The notes beneath the pieces are model-generated. The model made no database searches, had not been told where the DNA came from, and saw nothing but the letters and a program-made list of their open reading frames with translations. The position numbers and the translations under genes are program-made. A DNA stretch of 10,558 bases from Alphaproteobacteria bacterium (GTDB lineage: Bacteria; Pseudomonadota; Alphaproteobacteria; Rhizobiales; Aestuariivirgaceae): contig JAHEJE010000070.1 of assembly GCA_024639035.1 (NCBI GenBank), forward strand, positions 1-10,558, written 5' to 3'. Positions 1-8,211 of this stretch are shown one piece after another; within the stretch, counting starts at the first letter, position 1, and every line of letters starts with the position of its first letter.

Positions 1-532
1 CTTCGTCTTCGCCCTCTGCCCGGTGGCGATAGGCAAAGCACGGCTCGATGTGGGTGATGTCCAGCAGCAACGGCTCGAACGGAGCCCGCCGCCACATGTT
101 GCCGCCGGCCGCCAGGGTCGCCAGCGTGTTGCCGTGATAACTCTGCTGGCGCGAGATCAGGCGGTGCCGCTGTGGCTCGCCCTTTTCCACGAAATACTGC
201 CGGGCCAGCTTGATCGCCGCCTCATTGGCCTCCGAGCCGCCGGACACGAAATACACCCGGTCGATACCGTCCGGCGCATTGGCGATCAGCAAGTCGGCCA
301 GCTTCTCGGCTGCCGGCGAGGTAAAAAAGCCGGTGTGGGCAAAGGCGATCTCGTCGATTTGCGCCTTGATCGCCGCGCACACCTGCGCGTCGCCATGGCC
401 AAGGCATGACACCGCCGCTCCGCCCGACCCGTCGAGGTAGGACTTGCCGTTCTCGTCGACAATGTAGCATCCGTGCCCGGAAACAGCCGCCGGAGGCAGG
501 GCCTTGGTGTGGCGGGGAAAGACGTGAGTCAT
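1..532 (-). CDS. Class III PLP-dependent aminotransferase, N-terminal 177 residues (partial, runs off left edge)
   Basis: The reading frame from the ATG at 532-530 stays open to the window edge and gives the first 177 residues of a class III (ornithine/GABA/omega-type) aminotransferase. Visible family features are the N-terminal block with YLDGSGGAAVSCLGH (32-46), the cofactor-phosphate region VSGGSEANEAAIKLARQY (96-113) and SYHGNTLATLAAGG (131-144). The catalytic lysine and the second half lie outside the window; full family members are about 430-460 residues. The gene is divergent from eutBC. Aminotransferases (called atf or DoeD) occur in ectoine-degradation clusters, where one converts 2,4-diaminobutyrate to aspartate semialdehyde, so that role is a reasonable inference here. 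The substrate cannot be read from this fragment. The Shine-Dalgarno is weak (CGGA about 9 bases upstream). The family call is firm and the pathway assignment is moderate. Confidence 0.9.
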   Translation of the reverse strand, partial: MTHVFPRHTKALPPAAVSGHGCYIVDENGKSYLDGSGGAAVSCLGHGDAQVCAAIKAQIDEIAFAHTGFFTSPAAEKLADLLIANAPDGIDRVYFVSGGSEANEAAIKLARQYFVEKGEPQRHRLISRQQSYHGNTLATLAAGGNMWRRAPFEPLLLDITHIEPCFAYRHRAEGEDE

Positions 533-581
533 GGTGCAAATCCGTGATTGACAGTGACGCTTGCTTGCATTGTAGCGCAAT
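533..581. promoter_or_regulatory. Short divergent promoter region between the aminotransferase gene and eutB
   Basis: Only 49 bases separate the two ATG codons. On the plus strand a perfect -35 hexamer TTGACA sits at 548-553; the best-spaced -10 candidate (TGTAGC, 571-576, 17-bp spacer) is poor. On the minus strand a near-consensus -10, TACAAT, occupies 574-569, with no good -35 at normal spacing. Initiation from the plus-strand signal would fall near position 583, which bears on the real start of eutB. This is motif reading only; no operator is recognised. Confidence 0.4.
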
Positions 582-1628
582 ATGAGTCAACTGCTATGGC
601 CAAACGTCCGCGAAGCCGAAAGCCTGATTTTGAACACCTCGCAATCGATAACCGCCCAGCATATAAGCGATGCCCGCGAGCGGATTGCCGCGGCCATCAG
701 GCCTACGCCGCTCGTCGCCTCTCCCAACCTGTCCGAAGCCCTTGCGGTTCCGGTATGGCTCAAACTTGAGCATCTCCAGACGACTGGCTCGTTCAAGCTG
801 CGCGGTGCCAGCAACGCAGTGCTGCAACTTTCCGATGCCCAGAAGGCCCGGGGCGTGGTCGGCGTCTCGACCGGCAATCATGGCCGCGGCCTGGCCTATG
901 CCGCGCGTGAGGCCGGCGTGCGCTGCATCATCTGCATGTCCCGGCTGGTGCCGCAGAACAAGGTCGACGGCATCAAGGCGCAAGGGGCCGAGGTGCGCAT
1001 CGTCGGCGAAAGCCAGGACGACGCCCAGGTCGAGGTCGACAGGCTGGTTGGTGACAACGGCATGACCATGCTGCCGCCGTTCGACCATCCCGACATCATC
1101 GCCGGCCAGGGCACCCTGGGCCTGGAACTGCTGGATCAGGCGCCCGACATGCACACCGTCCTGGTGCAGCTGTCCGGCGGCGGCCTTATTTCCGGCATCG
1201 CGGCGGCGATCAAGGCCAGTCGCCCGAATGTCCGCATCATCGGGGTTTCCATGGAGCGCGGCGCAGCGATGGATCAATGCATCAAGGCCGGCAAGCCCAT
1301 CCACGTCGAGGAAATGTCAACCCTGGCCGACTCGCTCGGCGGCGGCATCGGCCTCGACAACCGCTACACCTTCGCCATGGTGCGCGATCTTGTCGATGAC
1401 ATCGTTCTGGTCAGCGAAGCCGAAATCGCCCGTGGCATCCGCCATTGCTACTGGCACGAGCGCCAGATCGTCGAAGGTTCCGGCGCCGTGGGCGTTGCAG
1501 CGCTGCTCGCCGGCAAGGTCCGGGCCGCCGGCCCTGTCGTTGCCCTCACCTCCGGCGGCAATATCGACATGGGCTTGCACCACCGGATCATTTCCGGCGA
1601 GGACGTCGACATAACCAAGGAAAACTGA
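582..1628 (+). CDS. eutB: Hydroxyectoine utilisation dehydratase EutB (threonine dehydratase-like, PLP-dependent)
   Basis: This is a fold-type II PLP enzyme of the serine/threonine dehydratase family. It shows the Schiff-base lysine in GSFKLRGA (K72), the substrate loop STGNHGRG (96-103), the phosphate-binding glycine loop SGGGLISG (198-205) and a C-terminal TSGGNID (323-329). The stretches around RLVPQNKVDGIKAQGAEVRI (121-140) and LADSLGGGIGLDNRYTFAM (248-266) resemble EutB rather than biosynthetic IlvA, and there is no C-terminal ACT domain. EutB is proposed to act with EutA and EutC in turning hydroxyectoine into ectoine for catabolism in the cytoplasm. It is translationally linked to eutC through a TGATG overlap. 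The ATG at 582 has no Shine-Dalgarno and adds about 16 residues not expected in the family; a TTG at 630 is a plausible alternative start, giving 332 residues. Generic threonine dehydratase is the fallback call. Confidence 0.9.
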   Translation: MSQLLWPNVREAESLILNTSQSITAQHISDARERIAAAIRPTPLVASPNLSEALAVPVWLKLEHLQTTGSFKLRGASNAVLQLSDAQKARGVVGVSTGNHGRGLAYAAREAGVRCIICMSRLVPQNKVDGIKAQGAEVRIVGESQDDAQVEVDRLVGDNGMTMLPPFDHPDIIAGQGTLGLELLDQAPDMHTVLVQLSGGGLISGIAAAIKASRPNVRIIGVSMERGAAMDQCIKAGKPIHVEEMSTLADSLGGGIGLDNRYTFAMVRDLVDDIVLVSEAEIARGIRHCYWHERQIVEGSGAVGVAALLAGKVRAAGPVVALTSGGNIDMGLHHRIISGEDVDITKEN

Positions 1629-2620
1629 TGCCCGGCATTACCATACTCACCGAACAGGACCTGCGCTCAGCCGTTCACCTCGACAGTGACGCCGTCAACT
1701 GCATCGAAGACGCCTTTGCCGTGTTGTCGGACGGCAAGGTCGTCATGCCGCCGATCATGTCGATGGCCATCCACCAGCATAACGGCGAGGTCGATGTCAA
1801 AACCGCCTATGTGCCGGGCGCCGACAGTTTTGCCATCAAGATGTCGCCGGGGTTCTTCGACAATCCGAAAATCGGCCTGCCGACAACCAGCGGCTTGATG
1901 ATCCTGTTCTCATCGAAGACCGGCCAGCTCCAGGCCGTGCTGCTCGACAACGGTTACCTCACCGACGTGCGCACCGCCGCGGCCGGCGCGGTTGCCGCCA
2001 AGCATCTGTCCCGTCCCGAAAGCGCCATCGCCGCCATCGTCGGCGCCGGCATGCAGGCCCGCCTGCAACTCAAGGCTTTGACGTTGGTGCGCCCGATCAC
2101 CGCGGCCCGCATCTGGGCCCGCGATCCGGACAAGGCGCAACAGGCCGCCGACGCCTGCGCGGCCGAACTCGGCATCCCCGTGACGGCCACAACCACCGTT
2201 GCCGGTGCCGTCGACGGCGCAGACATCATCGTGACCACAACGCCTTCAAGCGAACCGTTGATCATGGCGGAGATGCTTGCGCCCGGGCAGCACGTGACCG
2301 CCATGGGCTCGGATCAGGAGACCAAGTGCGAGTTGCACCCGGCCTGCCTCGCCAAGGCGGCCCTCTATGTCCCCGACAAGCGTTCGCAAACCGAAAAACT
2401 CGGCGAGTTGCGCGCCGCCATCGCCGCCGGCACCGTGTCGTCCGAGGCCGATTTCCCCGAACTCGGCGATATCGTTTCGGGCAAGCATCCCGGTCGCCAA
2501 AGCGGTGACGACATCACAATCGCCGATCTCACCGGCACCGGTCTCCAGGACACCGCCATCGCCACCATGGCGTTTCAAAGCTGTGCGAAACTTGGCGCCG
2601 GCACGGTGTTCGGCGATTAG
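1628..2620 (+). CDS. eutC: Ectoine utilisation protein EutC (ornithine cyclodeaminase/mu-crystallin family)
   Basis: This 330-residue protein is full length for the ornithine cyclodeaminase/mu-crystallin family. The Rossmann NAD(P)-binding motif VGAGMQARLQLKAL runs from about 138 to 151, and other family marks are FAIKMSPGFF with the conserved lysine (K71), DVRTAAAGAVAA (113-124) and the conserved aspartate in DLTGTGLQD (D300). Together with an adjacent EutB this pattern identifies EutC rather than an ornithine or alanine enzyme. EutB and EutC are thought to work in sequence on hydroxyectoine-derived intermediates in the cytoplasm. The start ATG at 1628 overlaps the eutB stop by one base, with AAGGA (1618-1622) as ribosome binding site, so the pair is one transcription and translation unit. 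The other eut/doe genes (eutA, doeA, doeB) and the uehABC-type transporter are not in the window. The exact chemistry is inferred from family knowledge. Confidence 0.92.
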   Translation: MPGITILTEQDLRSAVHLDSDAVNCIEDAFAVLSDGKVVMPPIMSMAIHQHNGEVDVKTAYVPGADSFAIKMSPGFFDNPKIGLPTTSGLMILFSSKTGQLQAVLLDNGYLTDVRTAAAGAVAAKHLSRPESAIAAIVGAGMQARLQLKALTLVRPITAARIWARDPDKAQQAADACAAELGIPVTATTTVAGAVDGADIIVTTTPSSEPLIMAEMLAPGQHVTAMGSDQETKCELHPACLAKAALYVPDKRSQTEKLGELRAAIAAGTVSSEADFPELGDIVSGKHPGRQSGDDITIADLTGTGLQDTAIATMAFQSCAKLGAGTVFGD

Positions 2621-2633
2621 CTTGAGACCGCGA

Positions 2634-2894
2634 TCAGTAACCGTGCTCTTTCAGGCACGCGCGATACTTATGGCGCCAGTATTCCGCATCGTCGCGCTCA
2701 TGCGCTCCATCAGAGGAGGCAAGACCGGCCTGGTGCTGCCGGCGCGCGACCACCATCGCTTTGGTCCTGTAGTACTCGCAGTACGCCCTGGCATAACTGG
2801 CATTGACGCCGCCGCGCGCATCGGCGGGTCCTTGCGGGTGGGCCAGCACTATCGCCACCATCAGTGCACCGCCTGCAACGATCATCGATTTCAT
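2634..2894 (-). CDS. Small exported protein of unknown function (86 aa, signal peptide, two cysteines)
   Basis: I do not recognise this gene. The ATG at 2894-2892 is preceded by a good ribosome binding site (AAGGA, about 7 bases upstream), which supports real translation. The product starts with a typical Sec signal peptide: MK, a hydrophobic stretch (about 4-18), then an A-D-A cleavage motif at 24-26. The mature part is about 60 residues, strongly charged, rich in Tyr, Arg and His, with two cysteines (C39, C80) that could form a disulfide in the periplasm. Two aromatic/basic segments, AYCEYYRTK (37-45) and EYWRHKYRACLKEHGY (71-86), look loosely alike. It lies downstream of hprK on the same strand, but a 133-base gap with a TATAAC -10-like element near 2909 suggests its own promoter. 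Its stop is only 13 bases from the eutC stop, tail to tail. Confidence that it is a gene is fair; its function is unknown. Confidence 0.7.
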   Translation of the reverse strand: MKSMIVAGGALMVAIVLAHPQGPADARGGVNASYARAYCEYYRTKAMVVARRQHQAGLASSDGAHERDDAEYWRHKYRACLKEHGY

Positions 2895-3027
2895 ATCTGG
2901 TTCCTTATGTCGTTCGGTTATATGCCTACGAGTCTACACCGCTACGCCGAACAAGGTACGACAACTCGCTTCAATTGCCCGTGAAGCTGCGGCGATTTCC
3001 GATGACATCCTGAACACGCCCGGGCAC

Positions 3028-3492
3028 TCAGCCCGGTGCGCCGTTCATCACTGCAACCAGGGCGCTGCGCACGCGCGCCGGAGCCGACGGCGTGGCCGGA
3101 TCGATCGCCACCCGCGGCACCGCGATACCTTCGATGTCGATGACCAGATCTTGCGCCTCCGGCAGCCGTTCGATCTCGTCGGAGGCCAAGAGTTCGATCA
3201 CCAGCCTGACCGGCACCGGCGCAACGTAATCGATTTGCACAATGCCCTGGCCCCGCACTTCGAGAAGTCCGGCCAGCGCTGGCGGCGGGCTTGCCGTCAG
3301 GCGCCCATCCCGTATGGCCAGCACAACCTGGTCGTCGGCCACCAGTTGCGCTTTCATCATTGACCCGCTGGTCCCTTCGCCCGGTTGGTCGATCAGCCGC
3401 AGCGCCAGGTCCGATTTGCCCGCCCCGCTGTCGCCGAGGATCAATATTCCATGGCCCCCGACCGCGATGCAGCTCGCGTGCCGGCTAGTCAT
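3028..3492 (-). CDS. hprK: HPr kinase/phosphorylase, short alphaproteobacterial form
   Basis: The 154-residue product corresponds to the C-terminal catalytic domain of HPr(Ser) kinase/phosphorylase; Gram-positive enzymes are about 310 residues, while the short form is normal for alphaproteobacteria. It has the Walker A loop GDSGAGKS (20-27), a histidine 15 residues before that loop (H5, as in the catalytic HG of the family), the acidic pair in LVADDQV (D53/D54) and the HprK signature EVRGQGIVQI (78-87). The enzyme phosphorylates and dephosphorylates HPr on serine, tuning the PTS-Ntr phosphorelay to carbon and nitrogen state. The ATG at 3492 lies inside the 3' end of chvG (8-bp overlap), so translation is probably coupled; longer in-frame starts would extend far into chvG and lack family similarity. 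The usual downstream partners (EIIA/manX, ptsH) are absent here. Confidence 0.93.
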   Translation of the reverse strand: MTSRHASCIAVGGHGILILGDSGAGKSDLALRLIDQPGEGTSGSMMKAQLVADDQVVLAIRDGRLTASPPPALAGLLEVRGQGIVQIDYVAPVPVRLVIELLASDEIERLPEAQDLVIDIEGIAVPRVAIDPATPSAPARVRSALVAVMNGAPG

Positions 3493-5341
3493 CCTTCGGT
3501 GGTCTCCAGCCGGCCGGCAGTGCTGGCAGGCGCACGGTAAACCGGGCACCCAGCACCGGCCTTTGGCCGGTGTCGTCTGGCTCGCTGTGCCGGTTTGTGG
3601 CGTAGATCTTGCCGCCATAGGCCTCGACGATCTGCTTGGTGATGCTCAGACCGAGCCCGGAGTTCTTGCCGAACGACCCTTCCGGCCGATCGGTATAGAA
3701 GCGCTCGAATATCTTTTCCGTGTCGGCCGGATCGATGCCCGGTCCGCAATCCTCGACCCGGAACTCGATCGTTCGCTGGCCGCGGCGCAGGATCACCTCG
3801 ACAGTCTTGTCGCCCGGACTGAACGACACCGCATTGTCGATCAGGTTGCGCGCCACCTGGCCCAGCCGGGTGTCGTGCCCGAGCACAAGATACGGCTTGG
3901 CCTGCGTCACCCCGGCCGGCGGTGGTTCGACCTTGAGCATGCAGGCCGCGACATCCGGCTTGCACACCTCATTGTGGATGCCGGTCACCATGTCGAGAAG
4001 TTCGGCCAGGTCGACAGGTTCGGCCTTGGCCCGCGCCAGTTCGGCATCGAGCCGGGAAGCATCGGAAATATCGCTGATCAGCCGGTCGAGCCGCATGACG
4101 TCGGCGGTGACGATTTCCACCAGCCGCCGGCGCTGCTCCTCGGTCTTGGCGTAATCGAAGGTCTCCACCGCACTGCGCAGCGACGTCAGTGGGTTTTTCA
4201 GTTCATGCGCCACATCGGCGGCAAACGCTTCGATCGAGTCGATCCGGTTGTAGAGTGAGTTGGTCATGTCCCGCAGCGCCCCTGAGAGGTGGCCGACCTC
4301 GTCGCGCCGGGATGAAAAATCGGGGATCTCGACCCGGTTGTTGACACCGCGCCGAACCCGCTCGGCCGACGCCGCCAGCCGCCGGATCGGTTCGGCGATA
4401 TGCCCGGCCAGCGATACCGACAACAACACCGCCACCAGAGCGGCGACCAGGAAGGTGAAGATCACGATCCGCCGCTCGTTGCGCAGCACCTGATCGATCT
4501 CACCGCCCTGTGTCGACAGCACCAGCGAACCCAGAACCGCCCTGAACCGCTGCACCGGGATCGCCACCGAAACGATAATCTCGTTGGCCTGGTTGACCCT
4601 CACGATACTCACCGAGGCGCCGTTCAGCGCCGCGGTAACCTCTGGGAACTCCTTGCCGTTCTCCAGGCCGTATTCCTTTTGCAGGGGATAGTTGTTGGCG
4701 AACATCCAGTCGTTCAGCCCGCTCCACCAGCGACTGAGGAAGTTTGCCGACGGTTTGTCGAGCGGCGGCAGGTCGATGCGCAGGATTTCGCCGCGGCCGT
4801 AGAAGTATTGGCTGTCGACCACCAGCAGGCCCTCGCGATCGTAGATCCGCGCCCGCGTGTTCGTCGACTTCACCAGTCGGCGCAACACTGGTCCGGCCTG
4901 CTCGGGCTTGATCAGGAATTCCAGGTTGCGCAGCTCGTCGAGGTCGACCGCCGCATCCTCTCCGAGCTGCTGCTCGATCAGCTTGTCGTAATCCAGGACG
5001 ATCCGTCCGGTATCGACCGCCGCCGAAGACGACACCGCCGCCCCCATGATCCGGCCCTGGGTCATCAGGCTTTCGACCCGGGCATCGATCAGGCTTTCGC
5101 GCGACTGGTTGAAATACAGGATACCGCCGACCAGGATCACCAGCCCGACGAAGTTGATCAGGATAATACGGCTGGTCAGCCGCGCCGGCGCTAGCCGATG
5201 CAGCCAGGAAAGAGGGCCACTGGCGACAGTCTGGTCGAGTTCGGCGGTTTCGCCGCTGTCGTCGTAGTTGGCCTGGCGGGGAATTTCAGCGTTAACGGCC
5301 ATTTCAGCGATGTCTATAGCACTTCTCGCCTGCCGGCGCAC
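3485..5341 (-). CDS. chvG: Sensor histidine kinase ChvG (ExoS/BvrS family)
   Basis: The 618-residue membrane histidine kinase has, in order: a variable cytoplasmic N-terminus, TM1 (about 59-77), a periplasmic sensor domain (about 78-290), TM2 (about 292-312), a HAMP domain (about 313-365), the HisKA phosphoacceptor in FAADVAHELKNPLTSLRSA (H379), and a HATPase domain with N box RNLIDNA (498-504), G1 DCGPGID (531-537), F box FERFYTD (545-551) and G2 SGLGLSI (561-567). The segments ILYFNQSRESLIDARVESL and DLPPLDKP match ChvG/ExoS. In Agrobacterium and Sinorhizobium this sensor responds to acid and envelope state, is held inactive by ExoR, and phosphorylates ChvI. It sits 41 bases after chvI and overlaps hprK by 8 bp. 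The start used is GTG (5341) with no clear Shine-Dalgarno; ATG at 5302 (605 residues) is an equally credible start. No exoR is visible in the window. Confidence 0.95.
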   Translation of the reverse strand: MRRQARSAIDIAEMAVNAEIPRQANYDDSGETAELDQTVASGPLSWLHRLAPARLTSRIILINFVGLVILVGGILYFNQSRESLIDARVESLMTQGRIMGAAVSSSAAVDTGRIVLDYDKLIEQQLGEDAAVDLDELRNLEFLIKPEQAGPVLRRLVKSTNTRARIYDREGLLVVDSQYFYGRGEILRIDLPPLDKPSANFLSRWWSGLNDWMFANNYPLQKEYGLENGKEFPEVTAALNGASVSIVRVNQANEIIVSVAIPVQRFRAVLGSLVLSTQGGEIDQVLRNERRIVIFTFLVAALVAVLLSVSLAGHIAEPIRRLAASAERVRRGVNNRVEIPDFSSRRDEVGHLSGALRDMTNSLYNRIDSIEAFAADVAHELKNPLTSLRSAVETFDYAKTEEQRRRLVEIVTADVMRLDRLISDISDASRLDAELARAKAEPVDLAELLDMVTGIHNEVCKPDVAACMLKVEPPPAGVTQAKPYLVLGHDTRLGQVARNLIDNAVSFSPGDKTVEVILRRGQRTIEFRVEDCGPGIDPADTEKIFERFYTDRPEGSFGKNSGLGLSITKQIVEAYGGKIYATNRHSEPDDTGQRPVLGARFTVRLPALPAGWRPPKDD

Positions 5342-5382
5342 GACCGGTGGTGGTCAAATGCTGAATCGAATGCCGTGCGGTT

Positions 5383-6093
5383 TCAGGATTCCTTGAACCT
5401 GTATCCGACGCCATACAAGGTCTCAATGGCATCGAAATCATCGTCGACGACCTTGAACTTCTTGCGCAGCCGCTTGATGTGGCTGTCGATCGTGCGGTCA
5501 TCGACGTACACCTGATCGTCGTAGGCCGCATCCATCAACGAATCGCGACTTTTGACGATGCCCGGCCGCTGCGCCAGTGACTGCAGGATCAGGAACTCGG
5601 TCACCGTCAGCGTCACCGGCCGGCCGCCCCAGGTGCACGAGTGCCGATCCGGGTCCATCAGCAACTGACCGCGTTCGATGGCTCGCGACGTTTCGATGGT
5701 CACGGCCGCTGCGTCTTTGGGTTGCGCCCGCCGCAACACCGCCTTTACCCGCTCGACCAGAAGGCGTTGCGAAAACGGCTTTCGGATGAAGTCGTCAGCG
5801 CCCATCTTGAGGCCGAACAGTTCATCGATTTCATCGTCTTTCGATGTCAGGAAGACCACCGGCAGGTCGGAACGCTGGCGCAGCCGCCGCAGCAGTTCCA
5901 TGCCATCCATGCGCGGCATCTTGATATCGAATATCGCCATGTCGGGCGGATTGTCTTCCAGCCCTTGCAGGGCGGCAACACCATCCGTGTAGGTTTGCGT
6001 CAGATAGCCTTCGGCCTCCAGCGCCATGCTCACGGATGTCAAAATATGCCGGTCGTCATCGACCAGCGCAATCGTTGGCATTTTCTTACCCAT
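5383..6093 (-). CDS. chvI: Response regulator ChvI (OmpR/PhoB family)
   Basis: The 236-residue regulator has a receiver domain (about 5-122) with the acidic pocket VDDD (11-14), phosphoacceptor D56 in IFDIKMPRMDG, the switch threonine T83 in FLTSKDDEIDELFGLKMGAD and K105 in IRKPFS. A winged-helix DNA-binding domain of OmpR/PhoB type follows (about 138-236), ending in the typical IDSHIKRLRKKF and YGVGYRFKES. Nearly the whole receiver reads like ChvI/ExoI/BvrR of Hyphomicrobiales. It is the cytoplasmic partner of ChvG and controls envelope, exopolysaccharide, acid-response and host-interaction genes in that order. ATG at 6093 has an AAAGGGG about 11 bases upstream; ATG at 6081, four codons in, matches the usual family start and is the alternative. 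It is first in the chvI-chvG-hprK transcription unit. Confidence 0.96.
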   Translation of the reverse strand: MGKKMPTIALVDDDRHILTSVSMALEAEGYLTQTYTDGVAALQGLEDNPPDMAIFDIKMPRMDGMELLRRLRQRSDLPVVFLTSKDDEIDELFGLKMGADDFIRKPFSQRLLVERVKAVLRRAQPKDAAAVTIETSRAIERGQLLMDPDRHSCTWGGRPVTLTVTEFLILQSLAQRPGIVKSRDSLMDAAYDDQVYVDDRTIDSHIKRLRKKFKVVDDDFDAIETLYGVGYRFKES

Positions 6094-6169
6094 CGCTTTA
6101 TTGACCCCTTTAGCGATCTACGCGTTTAACTAGGGTAAATTGTGGCGTGGACAGGCCGTCCGAATCAGC

Positions 6170-6187
6170 GAAATTCCCGGGAATTTC
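6170..6187. promoter_or_regulatory. 18-bp perfect palindrome GAAATTCCCGGGAATTTC, candidate operator
   Basis: The 18 bases read identically on both strands, with symmetry ending at the flanking C on each side. The site is 77 bases upstream of the chvI ATG and 423 bases upstream of the pckA GTG, so a dimeric regulator there could act mainly on chvI. There is no loop, so a DNA operator is more likely than an RNA hairpin, although the transcribed RNA could fold. I do not recognise the motif as that of a named regulator. Confidence 0.45.
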
Positions 6188-6212
6188 CTGCTGCCGCCGT
6201 CGAATATGGCGC

Positions 6213-6257
6213 AAACATGGTGCCGCAAGGTCGCGAGCGCAAGTCAAAACATGGTGC
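6213..6257. repeat. Direct repeat AAACATGGTGC, two copies 34 bp apart
   Basis: Identical 11-mers occupy 6213-6223 and 6247-6257, both followed by a C/G and then G. The start-to-start distance is 34 bases, about three helical turns, so the copies lie on roughly the same face of the DNA. A partial third copy (AAACATG) lies at 6432-6438 inside AAACATGTTT. Tandem direct repeats are how OmpR/PhoB-family regulators often bind, but that link is inference. Confidence 0.35.
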
Positions 6258-6577
6258 GGTTGGATCGATCTCGACGATTTTGGCTCCGGCGCCTGCAGGA
6301 AATAGCTCGGTATCCGGTTACGTTTCGCGGTACACAAACTGCGCTTCCGGCAGTGGACTAACGCAATAGTATGGTTGCGCTGGGTGTCGCGATTGCATAG
6401 TTTTGCGTCGTCAAGGGAATAGGAAAGGCAGAAACATGTTTGCGGTGGCGGAACCCCGTCGATCAGTGCCGCAGGTCATGAGGCCATCACCCCATAGGTC
6501 AATACAGATATGAGAACGCATCCGGTGCATGCCCGCCAATCTCGCGTTCGAGTGCCAGCCACTGCGTCCAGGGAACG

Positions 6578-6587
6578 GCGCATGCGC
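6578..6587. promoter_or_regulatory. 10-bp palindrome GCGCATGCGC just upstream of the pckA ribosome binding site
   Basis: This perfect palindrome ends 8 bases before the GAGGG Shine-Dalgarno (6596-6600) of pckA, which is 9 bases from the GTG start. It may be an operator in the leader or simply reflect GC-rich base composition. Confidence 0.25.
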
Positions 6588-6609
6588 TGAAAGATGAGGG
6601 AAATTTAGC

Positions 6610-8207
<1,598 letters not shown>

Positions 8208-8211
<4 letters not shown>

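Larger units (their letters stand above)
6094..6609. promoter_or_regulatory. Divergent regulatory region between chvI and pckA (516 bp)
   Basis: No credible protein gene lies here: short open frames on both strands lack family resemblance and good start signals. The stretch must hold promoters for chvI (leftward) and pckA (rightward). I could not pick convincing -35/-10 pairs for either. Symmetric or repeated elements are an 18-bp perfect palindrome (6170-6187), an 11-bp direct repeat (6213-6223 and 6247-6257), AAACATGTTT (6432-6441), CGCAA-8-TTGCG (6362-6379), TTTA-7-TAAA (6125-6139) and GCGCATGCGC (6578-6587). In Sinorhizobium pckA is controlled by the LacI-type regulator PckR, and in Agrobacterium pckA has been reported as acid-induced. 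Whether any element here binds PckR or ChvI is not decidable by eye. Confidence 0.6.

Noticed and set aside
594..1304. 236-codon open frame on the minus strand inside eutB
   Set aside because: Antisense to a well-supported gene, with no recognisable motif and a composition typical of GC-rich shadow frames.
2601..2646. Inverted repeat GCACGGT/ACCGTGC spanning the eutC and small-gene stops as a bidirectional terminator
   Set aside because: The arms are 7 bp with a 32-base loop and no T-run on either side; suggestive by position but too weak to annotate.
3020..3036. Stem CCGGGC-ACTCA-GCCCGG at the end of hprK as a terminator
   Set aside because: The stem is only 6 bp, includes the stop codon in its loop, and has no T-run after it in the direction of transcription.
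3242..4258. 338-codon open frame on the plus strand over hprK and chvG
   Set aside because: It is antisense to both genes and their overlap, so it cannot be under selection as a normal gene; no motif is visible.
4400..5194. 264-codon open frame on the plus strand inside chvG
   Set aside because: Antisense to chvG, rich in His, Arg, Gln and Asp with no domain; explained by codon bias of the true gene.
6110..6361. Short overlapping open frames (73-76 codons) in the chvI-pckA spacer
   Set aside because: They have no good ribosome binding site, overlap one another on both strands and run through the palindrome and repeats; a regulatory reading is simpler.
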